From Fratercula arctica (lineage: Eukaryota; Chordata; Aves; Charadriiformes; Alcidae): a DNA stretch of 64,000 bases. Below, piece after piece: positions 24,710 to 37,275 of the stretch. The notes under the pieces were generated by a model, which saw only the letters and a list, made by a program, of their open reading frames with translations, was not told the DNA's origin and did not search any database. Where the stretch lies: assembly GCA_947846985.1 (NCBI GenBank), contig CANTUZ010000001.1, forward strand, positions 170,538,447 through 170,602,446, in the 5' to 3' direction. The position numbers and the translations under genes are program-made. Positions within the stretch are counted from its first letter, which is position 1, and every line of letters begins with the position of its first letter.

Positions 24710-25859
24710 AAGGTGTGTATCCATGTAAGCTTGGCGTGCCTTCAAACTTAGGAAGGGGTGATGATGTAAATCACAGTCGGGATGCAAGCTCATCAAGGAA
24801 CTATGTAGAGAGATGTCCCTTTGTAATTCCTTGTACTAATGATGGTAAATTTAGCCTTCAAAGATGATAAGTTAAAAGATTATTTTAAACCTTTTATTAA
24901 TACAAAGTTTCTTTTCATATCAACAGGATATACATTAGTATATACTTCATAAATAAATATGCAATATATCCTCCAGTGTGCATGGCATATGTGTCTTTGT
25001 TAATAAATTAAGGCCTTGTCAGTGCCTTACAATTGTTGATGCTTACAATCATCTACTTAATAAACTTACTGGTTTGCTTTACTTGATATCTAAAACCAGA
25101 AATAACAAATGTATGAATTTAAGAATGTGTAATTTGGAAACACCTTATAATAGGAAATTAACAGGTTTATGTGTTGATATATAATATAACAAATGCAACA
25201 TAATACTCTGTGACCAAAAAGATTATTCAAGGCATGGAAAAAGACATTACATGAATTACCTTAAACGCATTTAATTTTATCTGAACATCTTCTAAACCAT
25301 AAATAAAATAATCTAAATCAAAATAGGCACTTAACACATTTCTGAAATGAAGTTAATATACGTGACTGAAGATAGACAAGGGGATGGATCTTATACAGCA
25401 GTCTGTAATTTTGTTAAATTAATGTAACAGGGATTTTTCATTTAAGTACAGTAAGATCAGAAAATTGGACCATTTTGAAAGAGAATTGTAATAAGTGTCT
25501 CTGGGGACCAATTCTCTTCAACATATCAATAGGATTCCCCTCAATCTTTAAGTCTTTTCCTTGTGACAAGGCTGCGGTACTAAAAAGGTAGTTTTGTCCA
25601 CCAGGTCCTTGGGTTTTCCACTTCTCAGTGGCACTGTGAAAATTCACACTTCCTTAGTTTCCTAGCACCTCTACTATGAAGCTACCCAGGGTCTACCTGG
25701 AAATGCTAAGAATAGTAGAGAACCCTACCATGCCTCTGTCAATTTTGTCGCTAACCAAAAAAAATTGTGTCCTGACTCCACAAGTATTTAATGATTTCTT
25801 TTCCATGCAGGATTACTTTTTCAGAATAGTGTATCCTTTATTTTATTGATCATGTTTAA

Positions 25860-26420
25860 CATTAAATAAATAATTAAACTAAAATCACATGTCAAATTGT
25901 ATAGCCCTTACCTAAATGCATCTGCCATGTATAATACACAAATTGTATGTTCCTGTCTCAATAAAAATTAATAACTATGTTGTTTTGGAAGTTAAATAAA
26001 AAAGTATTAATGAGATTGTGCCAGCAATGCAGCTCCATATTACTCTGTCAAATATGTCATTACTTATTGAAGTGTTCTTGCATTAATACAAAGAAAGAAT
26101 GGCTGGAACTGGTTAATTATGATAAGGTTTTATCTGCTTATGACTTCTAGATATCTGCATTACCCTTCCAGATACTATTCCCCTGACATATTAATAAGGT
26201 CCTGACTATTTCACCAGTGTTAATTAAAGCTAAATCTTTACCTGAAATTTTCAATGACTATTGAACTTACATGTAAATTACTTTGGATCTTTAAAGAGAG
26301 AGCTTTTATAGTTTTCATCAGTATTCATTTCAGCTGAGTTGGGATGGTCCCTTCAGCTGTTCCTGCAGGCATGGTAAGGCAATTTCATCATGCATAGGAC
26401 TAAAACTGCATTGAAAATAA
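25860..26420. promoter_or_regulatory. Candidate conserved noncoding element (by composition only)
   Basis: A repeat-free AT-rich stretch with many homeobox-type and GATA-type cores, for example 'ggttaattatgataagg' near 26111-26127, 'gttaattaaagctaaatc' near 26219-26236 and 'tattaataagg' near 26190-26200. No coding potential is visible. The texture resembles developmental enhancers in vertebrate gene deserts. Cross-species alignment is the deciding test. Confidence 0.2.
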
Positions 26421-26899
26421 AATAACAGCCATCTTGGAAGCTGCTAGTTATGGTTTTCATTTTTGTCACAGTTACGGGATTGTTTAACCAGATATAGCAT
26501 TAAAATAAATGCCCATTACTGCTGCCCTTTTTATTGTAACATCAGAAAAGTTCATCAGGAGGAAGTTTTCATTTTTTTGCTATCTTGTCATGAGTTATGG
26601 AAAAAGTTTTATTTTGTGTGTAGGGAAATAACAGCCCAATAGGAATTCAGGGGATCCATGAGTTGCAGTCTAAGGCTCACAAAAAAACCCAACAATGGCT
26701 GGTCTTGAAAGATGAATATGAGGGAAATCCACGTATGCATAAGCACACGCATATCTGTCCACAGCACTGACAAGGTTTCTGCTATATTGTTAAAGTACTG
26801 TGGGGACAGGACTTATGTTAGAAATATTATTTTCAAGTTATGAATGCCACAATTTCTATATTTTTAGAACTTGATCTGTAAGAAGGTAAATTTTCTGTC

Positions 26900-27060
26900 A
26901 TCTAACATTAGCTAAGTCATTGCCTCGCCAGAAGACTATTTGCATTACTGACTCTTCCACTTTAACCCCATGTGCCCATAGACAATTAAATTCCTGAATT
27001 ATCATTAGCTAAATTCACTCTCCATCGGACCTTCTTCATTACTGTGATGAAGCTTTCATG
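26900..27060. promoter_or_regulatory. Candidate conserved noncoding element with octamer-like site
   Basis: The stretch contains 'aacattagctaagtcattg' near 26904-26922, an octamer-like 'tatttgcatta' near 26938-26948 and 'atcattagctaaattc' near 27001-27016. The repeated ATTAGCTAA core on both sides of the octamer is seen directly. Regulatory function is inference. Confidence 0.2.
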
Positions 27061-27828
27061 TTGTATGACAATGTGGCATACAGCAAATTGCAAACATTTC
27101 AAGAGTAAGCTTCTGTGATGTAGCATCAAAACCACCACCAACAGATCTCTCAAGATGAGTTAAAATTTCATTTGATTCAATACAAATGATATGTATATGA
27201 TTATTAAAATAGAATTTCAAAACACATTGTTCTGAAAGGATATTCATGCTTCATGAAGCCCAAACCTATTCCAATTAGTTTTCCAGTAGTTTGAAAAGTA
27301 GAAAAAATGTTGCAGCGAAGCACAAAAACACCTCCATAGGGCAATATGTCTTATATATCTCGCCAATTACTAAGCAAAATCAGAAGCTGCCCCATGTTTG
27401 CGTGAGTTCTATTTTTATGATTTGCAAAAAGTACAAGCAAATCTTTGGATAATTGCTCAGTATGGTTCACAGGGATTAAACACATCAGCTTCTCACATTA
27501 AAAGACCACAGAAGTGAACATATTACAGGATTAATTTTTTGAGTCACTTTATGATATTTAAAAATATTTAACTAATGTGAGGCAATATTATATTCACACT
27601 TCAAAGGCATTTTTACTTTAGTTACCCAACCAGGAGTAATCCATTAAAAAAGAGAAATGAAGTAAAGAAAAGCTGTGTTAACATCAAGCTAATAGTGATG
27701 TGAAACATTTATTAGTATCAAGAGTCCATGTTTTCTATTCCTCTGTCAGAAAGGGATAATGCAAGTTGAAAGATTTGTAAATAGAGGACAGGGGATTAAA
27801 TGCTCCAGTGCCTGCTCTTGTTTTAATT

Positions 27829-27856
27829 AAAAAAAAAAAAAAAATAAAAAAAAAAA
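27829..27856. repeat. A-rich run
   Basis: Sixteen A bases, one T, then eleven A bases. It sits directly before the exon-like stretch at 27869-27975. Confidence 0.9.
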
Positions 27857-27868
27857 GGAATTTTCAGC

Positions 27869-27975
27869 TTAAAGTAATAACAGCTCATCTTACAACATTC
27901 TCAACAGAAAACCTGGAATTGAACCAATTTGCTTTAGACAGGAACTTAAAAGGGAAGCTGGCTGAGCTGAAGACA
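27869..27975 (+). other. Exon-like stretch bounded by splice consensus (unproven)
   Basis: The stretch is preceded by 'aattttcag' and followed by the strong donor 'gacaggtaagc'. It is open in one frame, which encodes 'ENLELNQFALDRNLKGKLAE', a sequence I do not recognise. The upstream pyrimidine tract is poor because an A-rich run precedes it; an alternative acceptor is 'ttctcaacag' near 27897-27906. It could be a noncoding-RNA exon or chance. The donor is the best evidence. Confidence 0.15.
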
Positions 27976-28837
27976 GGTAAGCAGAATGCAGATGCAGTAC
28001 AACGAGGCAGAAAATGAAAGGGCCGCTTATTCCTGTGTGATGCTCTTTGTTTGACAGGTTGCTTGCACTTGGCAAAGCGTTTGTGTAAAGCAGACGCCGG
28101 AATACATTCAGAAGTACACAGCTTTGACACGAAACCTATGTTGAATTTAGCATTCTCTGTAAGATAACAAAAGATTGACCTTGGGAAAAACATAATCCGA
28201 TGTTTTTAAGCTCTCGTCAGCACTTCACTGCAATGAATTGATCTTCACTCTGGTTTTCCAAGGTTGTTTACATGTGTAACATAGAAGCGGTCCTAGCTGT
28301 TGCAGCAAACTGATTCCTCGCTCTGACAGAACCTAAATGTTTGTCAAAATACAAGAAAGGTGCTGAATTCTATAGGGTAAAAGTCTTGTAGATAAATGAC
28401 AAGCATTCGTCTTCATTCTCTACATTCTCTCTTATTTTTATAGCGCTGTAGAAATGTCTCGTGATAAAGGTTTTGCAGTTAAAATGCCTTTCAGGGCTGT
28501 AGCCATTTTAAATATCCTGTGTTGTGAAATTCTGTCAAAAAATGGGTCAAGCATGAACAGAAGGTTGGTTCAATGGAAGACAAAGGATGTTATCATACAG
28601 AAAATGAGAGATTCCTTTCACATTGTGGCTGTTTCAATGCAGTAATGGTTTTCAACCTCTTCCACAGATTTTTTTTTTCTGTTAAAAGGTTTCTGTAGAG
28701 TTAAATGTAAGAATGTTCAATAATAACAGTTCATTAACCACTAAAACCATTAATTTAGGCTCTAGAACAACAGTTATATTTTTGCACTAATAGTACATCA
28801 ACCGTATAACTCATAGAAAGCGAGAATGAATGCATAT

Positions 28838-28895
28838 ACCTACATATATACATACATATTTCTATATATACATCTTTGAATATATATGCATGAGC
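28838..28895. repeat. TA-rich dinucleotide patch
   Basis: Interrupted TA/TACA repeats around 'acatatatacatacatat' and 'ctatatatacatc'. Low-complexity sequence. Confidence 0.8.
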
Positions 28896-29939
28896 ATAAT
28901 CTGGATACTTGTATTCATGTTCGTTTCTATGTGGTACAATTCACATTCCACCCTATTTTCTGCTTTTTGCTGCACGTATCAATTCTTCTAATCAGTGGTT
29001 TGCGTGGTTAAGCTTTGTGGGGACTTCTCTTGAAGATTACACATTTCTCTGAGTACCTACAGTCTTGACAATTATATGAAAAGTACCATTAGACGTATGG
29101 CATAATATAAAAGCTGGAAATCTATAAATAGTCCAAGAAGGATTTATGAAGGGATGCTGGTGGCAGGTGCACACAAGTACTTGTTGAAAGAAAACAATTA
29201 TGTCGTTCCTTAATTTAGCAAACTAATAGCATCAGTATGTGTGCTGAGGATGTCTGTGAGTGCTCCTTACACCAACAAGCACATAGCCTGTGCTTATACC
29301 TGCACATGTGGATGAGGCTTTAAATATTGAATTATACATACAATCATTATTAATTTATTTTTCACCTTAAGAAACTGTATTCTCAAATTACTGGGGCATG
29401 ATTTGTATCCAATATTATGGCAATTCCTATTTAGGACAACAGAGAGACAACCCGCAATTTATGATGGTATATGCTTCCCGGTACTGTAAAACAGGATATA
29501 CCAATATGTTTTTTCACAGACGGTTTTTTATACTGAATGCTGCAAATCAGTAAAGATATAAATCTTTACTGACGTAGTACTTAAAATATAGCATGGACTT
29601 TCTGAGTGAGTGATACCTGTAGTAAAGAAAATAATAAGGAAGGCATAAAGGCAGCCATTGGAAGATGTCCTTCCTCTTTAATTGCAAAGATAAATTTGCA
29701 TAAAGGAGTAAAGTTCAGAACTGAGGTCTGGTCTGAGGACTTTTACCAAAAATTAGATATGTGACATTTTATTTATATAACTTAATCTTTGTGGTTTTCC
29801 AAGTCAGGACACTTTAGGTTTTGATGCTTCTGCTAATTGTACATGACAAATTTCCCATGCCCCAGGAGATGTGCCTCTCCCTAGACTCTACACAAGAAAG
29901 AGCAAGGATAGTAACACAGCTGTGGGCACAAAAATATCC

Positions 29940-30180
29940 TGATATTAATGGAGTGGGAGGGAGGAGGGTGCTGAGCTTGCTTTCCTCGCTTTCCTTCCCT
30001 CCCCAGTTCCCGCTGGGCGCGGAGCGGGAGGCTGCCTTTTTGATGGGCGGGAGGGGGGCACTTCTGCTGGTGGGGGTCTTCTGTGCCCTTTCCATCTTCC
30101 CCCTCCCCCTGCCAAATTGTGGCCTCCATTTACATCTCCAGAGCCCTTCCACAGCTTTCCTCTGGCTCCGTTAATCTGGT
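29940..30180. other. GC-rich, Sp1-site-containing patch
   Basis: The patch contains 'gggaggcggg'-type boxes on both strands, including 'gggcgcggagcgggag' near 30015-30030 and the G-rich 'gggcgggagggggg' at 30045-30058, which could form a G-quadruplex. It stands out from AT-rich flanks. A donor-like 'atctggtaaggc' follows at about 30173-30184, so a noncoding first exon on the plus strand is conceivable. Frames of 82-117 codons on both strands across it are compositional. Confidence 0.35.
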
Positions 30181-32043
30181 AAGGCAGGCCTGGGAGTCAG
30201 AGCAAAACTGCAGCACTGCAAATATGAGTAGCATACGAGCCTCTTGTGGCAGAGACTAGCAAATGGGCTCATCTAATTCTTTTTACTCCTTGTCTATAAT
30301 TACTGTGCTCTGGAGGCTGCGGCAACATGCACTAGTAGTAAGTTTGGATTTTATAATGTCAAAGATTCAGGAATTTAAATCTGTATTTTTCCACTTCTGA
30401 TGAAGTGGCTTAGCCAGCAGGTGAAGAGGCAGGGTAAGGATGTTTCAGCCTGCCTATGGAAAGCCTCACATCACAGGAAAATAAGCTTCGTTAAGCCAGG
30501 AGAAGAGGAGAAAGAGCATGACTCCATCAACCAAATGGGAGAGCGACGTGGGTTTGGCTCCCAGGGCCGCCTGCCCGTTTTATATTAATGAGTTTCTGGA
30601 CATGAGTCCCTGCAGAGCGTTTGGGAAGGGTGACAATGGTGAAGTGTAGATAAACCCAATCTTGCTGACCTAAAGCTGATTGTGTAAAGTAGATTAGAAA
30701 ACTTATATTAAAAATAAGCTTTGAAGGGAAACTAGGAGTCAGAGTTAGCAATATTCATGTTATACATAGGATTTTTTAGTTAAAGGAGCCATTATTTTTT
30801 TTTGAGAACAGAAGTGGATTTTCACAGTGACGCTGAGTCGTATTCTGGTAAGCCGAAATGAAAAAAAAAATCCTCTTGTGAGTGGACACTGTATTGAGCT
30901 GAAAGAATTTTGCCCTTTATATTTTTAATTCAAGATTTAAGCATCAATCAGTTAAAGGTCAAAACATACAGGTACACTTTAAATGAAAAAATACATTTAT
31001 CCAAGAGTTTCAAATGTTTGTACCTCAAGAGAGCTATCAATACTGTAAATGCTCGGGAAATTTTCTTTATTTTGTTAACAGTGCAATGGCACGTACTCAG
31101 AAAAATCCGCTGTAACCAATACCACTTTAGATCAAACACTAAGGTATAATTCCCTTTAATCTTGTAAAACAATACTTACACAAATAGCAGTGTACTATAG
31201 GATATGAGAGTGAATCTGCACAGATCATCTGGGTTTGTTGCTGTCTTGTACTCAATCTAGAAACAACTTCACCTTTGACGTGTGGTCAACACTGATAATT
31301 TTCCAGGTGGTTATGTATTCTGATACAACATTCATTAATTTTTCCCATAGAAATTTTCTGTTTTCTTTAATTTGGTAACACATTCTGAAGACTATCCATG
31401 AATGTATTATTGTCTTATATGATTTGTTCACCATTCTGTTTTCTCAGATAACTTGGTCATCTGTGGACCATCCATCAGACTATACTTTTCTTGAGATACA
31501 TATTAATATTCTTTGAAGACATTGTATTTTACCCATTTTTTTTGTCTCATTCAGGATAACATTTTTATATTCTTCATCCTACATACTTTCTTACCTGCAG
31601 GTTCTCAGGTTTTCTAGGATCCAAGTTGTTTATCTAAAGTTGCTGAGTTCCCTTAAAGGCTACAACAGTTGCACTAGATGTCCTAAACCTGAATTTATAT
31701 TTGAGAGAACAATGTTCTCTACAGGATGTAAATAGTTGCCTGAGGTCTCTGGTCCTGTAGTATATGAAAATATAAATAACAGTTCCTTTATCACTTTCTT
31801 CTTATATCTTTTCTCTCCAGATTAAACAGTGGAATCTTTTTGACTCTTGTGTCCAGAATTTCTCCATTACTGTTTTTTTGGTGGTGGGTTTTGGTTTTTT
31901 TTTTGCTATTTTTAATTAATATCAGTGATTACTATTACTGAATTACAATGACTAGAATTGAACATTGAATTACAAAAAAGCATGAAATGCTTTCTTATGT
32001 ATTTTTTTTAATGCGTCCAAGGAATTGCTATTTTGTGTGTGAT

Positions 32044-32310
32044 TTCACAGAATCACAGATTTGCTGACTGGTTGCTGTTGGAAAAGATCTCTGGAGGGCA
32101 TCTGTTCCAACCCCCCTGCTCGAGCAGGGCGACCTAGGGCTAGTTGCCCAGGCCTTTTGAATATCCCCAAGGAGAGAGACTCCGCAACCTCTCTGGGCAA
32201 CCTGTGCCAGTGCTCCATCACCCTCACAGTAAAAAAGTGCTTCCTGCTGTTCAGAGGGAACCTCCTGTGTTTGTGCCCATTGCCTCTGATTCTAGCACTG
32301 GGTACCACCC
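32044..32310 (-). mobile_element. CR1 LINE fragment, degraded
   Basis: The 3' end (plus strand 'tcacagaatcacagattt') carries mutated octamers. It continues into the 'ccaacccccctgctcgagca' block and then the ORF2 C-terminus on the minus strand. There '[19 protein letters not shown]' is recognisable in the frame 32045-32308, which runs past the natural stop position because of a frameshift in the 3' part. The element ends near 32310. It belongs to the same broad type as the copy at 7.7-8.4 kb (EHW rather than RHW). Confidence 0.92.
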
Positions 32311-32312
32311 TT

Positions 32313-35300
32313 CATTGTCTGTATTCCGTTACATGTTATTAACGAATTTATTTCTAGGCAAAATGTAAATCTAAAGACAGAATTCATGCAAGGAAGAAAA
32401 TAATTACATCAATGCTTGAGAAAGCATCCGAGTTACGTAAATCTTCCATGTAATGACAACATATAATATCTTTAATCAATTATTTACATCTATTGTAGAT
32501 AGTTATGAAGTAGATTAAATGAATTTAAAAAAACCAATGGAGTTTAGAAACATTTTCCCCATCATGATGTTACTCCATGTCAGAGTTAGTAACAAATGTG
32601 CACTTAAGAGTAATTTGACTTTTGAGATTTGGGGTTTTCTAATGCTACCTTTCGCATAATTACAGCATATCTGTCATATTCTTTAACCTATTAATTACAA
32701 AGACATAGTTTCAATTCCAATTTAGTTTTAACAAAAAGTATTCCCCTGTGGGATACTGTATAATTTTTTCGTTTGTCTTCAAAAAATTTTGAGTTACAGA
32801 CCCACAAAATATTATTAGAGGAGATGCAGACTCTGGCATAAAGACCTTAGATCTACTGAGGAAAGATTTGTTTTTATTTTAGCTCTCATTTTATGAACTG
32901 CAATGTAGAAAACTACTGACTTCAGTTTGTCTGCCAATGCTCCTTTGTTTTTTAGGAGCTCAGGGGAACAATGCTATAGGATGACATCCAAACGCAGATG
33001 TCCAAGTAAATATGCTGTCATAAAATCTTTAAAGAGCAGTCAGTGATAGTAGCAAGGACTTTTATATTACATTCTTCTGCAACCCAGAGAATTATTGCTT
33101 TACAGTAGTACTATAATGGCTACCTAAACTCCTAACATGGATTTCTGCTGATGAATATAACAATTATGCATGGAACCCTGTCTTAAAAGAAGGTTATTAC
33201 GACTAGAGAATAAAACACTCAAAAGTTATGAAATGTCAGATATATTTAGCAATGGGACAAAGCAATACCTATTATTAGCTTACCTGAAGTAACTGGAATA
33301 AACAGGCATGGTTTTATACACGCCACCCTGTGACTGAAAGAGTAGGAGGCAATGTCAAGGTAAACAGATAAAGAACCTGTGCAAGAATGAAGGGTTACCA
33401 TAATGTCAGAGCGAAAAAAATAAGGATATAACACACCACTTGTGTGTCCGCTGAATTTAGAATTTTGAGCACTGAGCTGAGTTATATAAGCTTTTGTTTC
33501 CAGCCTTACCTTCTGCAGCAAATTAGTAGAAATTGAACATTGTTTTTTAACAAATAGTTTGTCCCTGTAATCGGACTTGTTTGTATGTCTGCTCCATAAG
33601 TTATTTAGAAGTAAAATTTAAAATAAATGAAAGAAATTTCACGGTCTATTTAAAGCATGGAGCCAAATATTCCATTTTCTCTAAAAGACTGTAAAATAGG
33701 AAAATATCAGCTCATATGAATGCATGGAAGTAAACATAATCAGCATGTGATGGAAATCTAGTAAATTAGACACGTGGAGCTCCAAGTTATTGATTTTTTA
33801 ATACACTCCTTGGATTTGGTTCCTGAGCCACCCTATTCTATTCAATATTTTGTCTGCTTTTTCACTTGACTGTACGAAAAAAGTTTCAGGATATTGTATG
33901 TGTTGTATTTAATGGAGGTTTTACAGACCCATTCTGAATCTCACCATAGTACCCATTTTAAAAAATGCACTTTTATCTGAGACTTGCCTTAATATTTCTG
34001 CCAGAGGAGAAATACTCTTACAAAATCCTTTACATCTCGCAGAATTTTATTTTCTATTTTATCTCATTTGTCTCAAGCCTATGCTTTTCTCAGCTATGTC
34101 AGGAAGTAAGAATTTTCCATGTTCCTAATCCATGTATTTCATTTATTTGGTTACCTTTTGCTTTTTGTTTTGTGTGTTTGGAGCAATGTCACGTAAACCA
34201 GCTGTTCGTCCTACAGTGGATTTTTTAGAGCTTGCGTCTGTTACCAATTTTACTGGCTTGACAGATGTCTGTGGCTCATATTAAGATTAAATTAGCTTCC
34301 TGAGACAGTCTATACCTCATACAACCGTTTTGGTTTTTTCCACACTCTGCTGTGCCACTGCAAGCCTGTCTTTTACTAAAGAGAAATGCAATTTTCCCAT
34401 GCCACGTGTTAGTTTTACATTTTCAGCAATACAGACATCTATCCACTGGTTCCTGCTGCCTTTAGTTTTCAACAGGAAAAAATCGTGACAATGCAGCACA
34501 TTTCTCAGATAGCATATCGGCTTCGGTAAAGCCTTGCCCACACATTAATGAGACGGAGGTCCTGCCTGGGGTGCCAAATGTTGGTTCGGAGCCAGCTACT
34601 GATGTCTAACCTCATTTTACTGTTTTATGGATCATCACTCTCTCTTTTCTCTGCATCAGGTCATAATAATCAGTGATGCACTCACCATACCGTGGGATTA
34701 CAGTAGGGAAGAGACAGGGCTCATTTTTTACTTATTTGTGTGCACATCTTCATTTAAGCTATGTGTATGCTATTAAAGGAGACTAGGAGCAGTCTGAAGT
34801 CCCCTCAGCAAGCCCAGCTGTACTCTTTTGCAGATGTCTATAGTAAAGGCAGGCAGCTGAGTAATTTTGTAGACGACCAGCTTAATCCTAGCACAGTTTC
34901 CCTAGGGATGCAGCATATTTACCCCATTATAGAGCTGAAGAAGCTGGTTTTGGAAATCATTATGATATTTTATGCTACTCTCTCACCCAACCGAAGGTGA
35001 AGGAAAAAGACATCTCTATTTCAGGGCTAATCATAGACATGGTAACTCTAGTGCAAAGTCCAGAAAATGCCACTCTTCATTAACTGCACTTGGTTTCTGA
35101 TTTCCAGAACTTGGTTTCTGTAATTTTTTTTTTTAGACATTTAAGCATCTGAGAATTTCTTAAGCTTCAAATACTGACATGTTCTATAAAAATTTGCATA
35201 ACTACTTATAGACAGGCTTCCAGTTCTGTGGAAAATTAGGAAAAATCTGCTATTTCCTTTTAAGACAGATTGAGCTACGATACATATATCTCTACACTCA

Positions 35301-36644
35301 ACTCTTAGCTATATCTTTGTCCAGTTTATATATTTAACAGAAAGCATACTACAGGAAAAATAGCTTCAAGATTAAATACCAAGACTGCAAAGAAACTTTT
35401 TTTACTCCCACTCTCCACTTCCATCCTCTGAATGTAGTAACTGGGACTCATTCTGCTAGACTGCCTATTAGGTCGGAGATGTAGTGTAATTTTCCCTTCC
35501 AACATCCCTTTTGCAAATCCCATGTTAAGGGACATGCCATAATTTAGGAAGTTGTTACAAAACGAGCTGTAACACTGCATGTGAGTGGCCTGTTCATCAC
35601 TGTGTAGTCTCTCAGTGCTGTCCCATAACAACTCCTGGGCTCTTGATTTAGGAAGGGATCATGCCAACATACAAAACAGTCAGGGGCTCAGAGCATAACT
35701 GAAAACTGGCATAAATCTGCTTCAGCCTGGACAGTGAGATCTGTGATGTGTTGCTACACAGGACAACGTGGGGTTCTACCATGGCCTTGCAGCAGCAACA
35801 GGGCAGTCTGCATGGCTGCATATCCACCTTCCCGTGAGTGTAATTGAAAAGCCACTGACACAGCCCTGAGTGACTGACAAATATCTCACTGATTTTTCTT
35901 GATGGATATCTAACGAATGGTGCCTTTAACGAATAAGGGATTTCAGAACTTGCGATACATTGTGGACAATTTGTGTCTCCTGCAAAAAACTTGTTCCCTG
36001 GGTATGGCTCCAAGCTTCATATGTAATACTGGCTGCTTGCAAGCAATTTGTTTTCCAGCTCAGAACTTTTATAGAGAAGTCTTGTCTCTATCAGTATATA
36101 TGTATACATATATATACACACCTATATATACACATTTGAGATACTCAGTCCATGTAGCATTGTATCTTGCAACTAGTGGAGGAAAAACTACAGGATTCCT
36201 CAGTGGCTGCAAGTTTATAATACATGTGGTTCAGATATGATATGACAGATGTTCAGAATATGCTTATTTGTTTGACTTTATAAGACGATTAAGCTGAACT
36301 TGGTTTAGATTCTAATACTTTAAATTAGCCATGGAGTTTACAGACTGTCCTAATTTTCAGTTTTGTAGCAGAGATTCAAAGCAGAAATCCGCATATTTTC
36401 AAAATATTAATAACTTATATGTTGATGCTATTTTTCTGTGTTCTGTTGAGCTAATATTATATAAAACACTAGACAAACTGTGAGGTTATTTCTTTTTAGT
36501 GGGAACAAAGCAATAAAGTAGATATTTTACCTATGGCATGTGGTTGCCATAATTTTTATTACTATTTTATTCCTTTTGTGCATAAACATGGATATTGTGT
36601 GTAGTTTTGAAATTGTTTCTCTGTATTTGAAACATTTATTTTGA
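32313..36644. other. AT-rich noncoding stretch, no gene recognised
   Basis: No exon or recent transposon is visible. Two adjacent antisense frames, 35326-35631 (101 codons) and 35648-36013 (121 codons), have no recognisable domain; the second is crossed by a plus-strand frame of similar length. A TA/CA-rich simple repeat lies at 36092-36136. Confidence 0.55.
36092..36136. repeat. TA/CA-rich simple repeat
   Basis: Interrupted 'atatatgtatacatatatat' and 'acacacctatatatacac' units. Low complexity, partly palindromic. Confidence 0.85.
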
Positions 36645-37260
36645 ATCATAGAATGGTTAAAGTTGGAAGAGACCTTAAAGATATCTTGTTCCAACCCCCC
36701 TGCCATGAGCAGGGACACCTCCCACTAGACCAGGCTGCTCAAAGCCCCATCCAGCCTGGCCTTGAACACTTCCAGGGATGGGGCATCCACAACTTCCCTG
36801 AGCAACCTGTTCCAGTGCCTCACCACCCTCACAGGAAAGAATTTCTTACTAATATCTAATCTAAATCTACCCTTTTTCAGTTAAAAGTACCCTTTTTTCA
36901 GTTAAAAGTCCTTACCCCTCATCCTATTGCTACATTCCCTGATAAAGAGTCCCTCCCCATCTTTCCTGTAGGCCCCCTTTAGGTCCTGGAAGGCTCCTAT
37001 AAGGTTTCTCTGGAGCATTCTCTTCTCCAGGTTGAACAACCCCAACTCTCTCAAGCCTGTCTTCATTGGAGAGGTATGCCAGTCCTCTGATCATCTTTGT
37101 GGCCCTCCTCTGGACTAGCTCTAACATGTTCATGTCTTTCTTCTACTGGGGACCCCAGAGCTGAACACAGTATACTCCAGGTGGGGTCTCACAAGAGCAA
37201 AGGGGCAGAATAATCTTCGACCTTCTGGCCACACTTCTTTTGATGCAGCTCATGAATGTG
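36645..37260 (-). mobile_element. CR1 LINE, 5'-truncated, frameshifted
   Basis: The 3' end lies at 36645 (plus strand 'atcatagaatggttaaagtt', about one and a half octamers left), followed by the standard 3' untranslated and C-terminal ORF2 sequence. On the minus strand, '[20 protein letters not shown]' is in frame at 37133-36930. The frame then slips just before the 'LFSLEKRR'-equivalent block and reads an out-of-frame sequence. A 20-21 bp tandem duplication interrupts ORF2 at 36869-36909. The upstream end is near 37260, after 'cacttcttttgatgcagct'. A second, older CR1 begins within about 20 bases. Confidence 0.94.
36869..36909. repeat. Tandem duplication of 20-21 bp inside CR1
   Basis: Copy one, ACCCTTTTTCAGTTAAAAGT at 36869-36888, is followed directly by a copy at 36889-36909 that differs only by one extra T. 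Related CR1 copies in this window have the segment once, so the duplication arose after insertion or in a local source copy. Confidence 0.9.
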
Positions 37261-37275
37261 CTTGTACTCTTTTGA

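Larger units (their letters stand above)
18042..32043. other. Long noncoding stretch, no gene recognised
   Basis: Fourteen kilobases without a recognisable exon or recent transposon. GC-richer patches stand out at about 19800-20430, 23040-23210, 24420-24530 and 29940-30180. Frames inside them occur on both strands at once (for example 22940-23264 and 29814-30174), which is a sign of composition and not of coding. Candidate regulatory and exon-like stretches are listed separately. Confidence 0.5.

Noticed and set aside
29814..30174. 112- and 117-codon frames on opposite strands
   Set aside because: They overlap each other in the same GC-rich patch. Both-strand openness points to composition.
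35326..36013. Adjacent minus-strand frames of 101 and 121 codons
   Set aside because: No domain recognised. The second is overlapped by a plus-strand frame, and no shared gene structure is visible.
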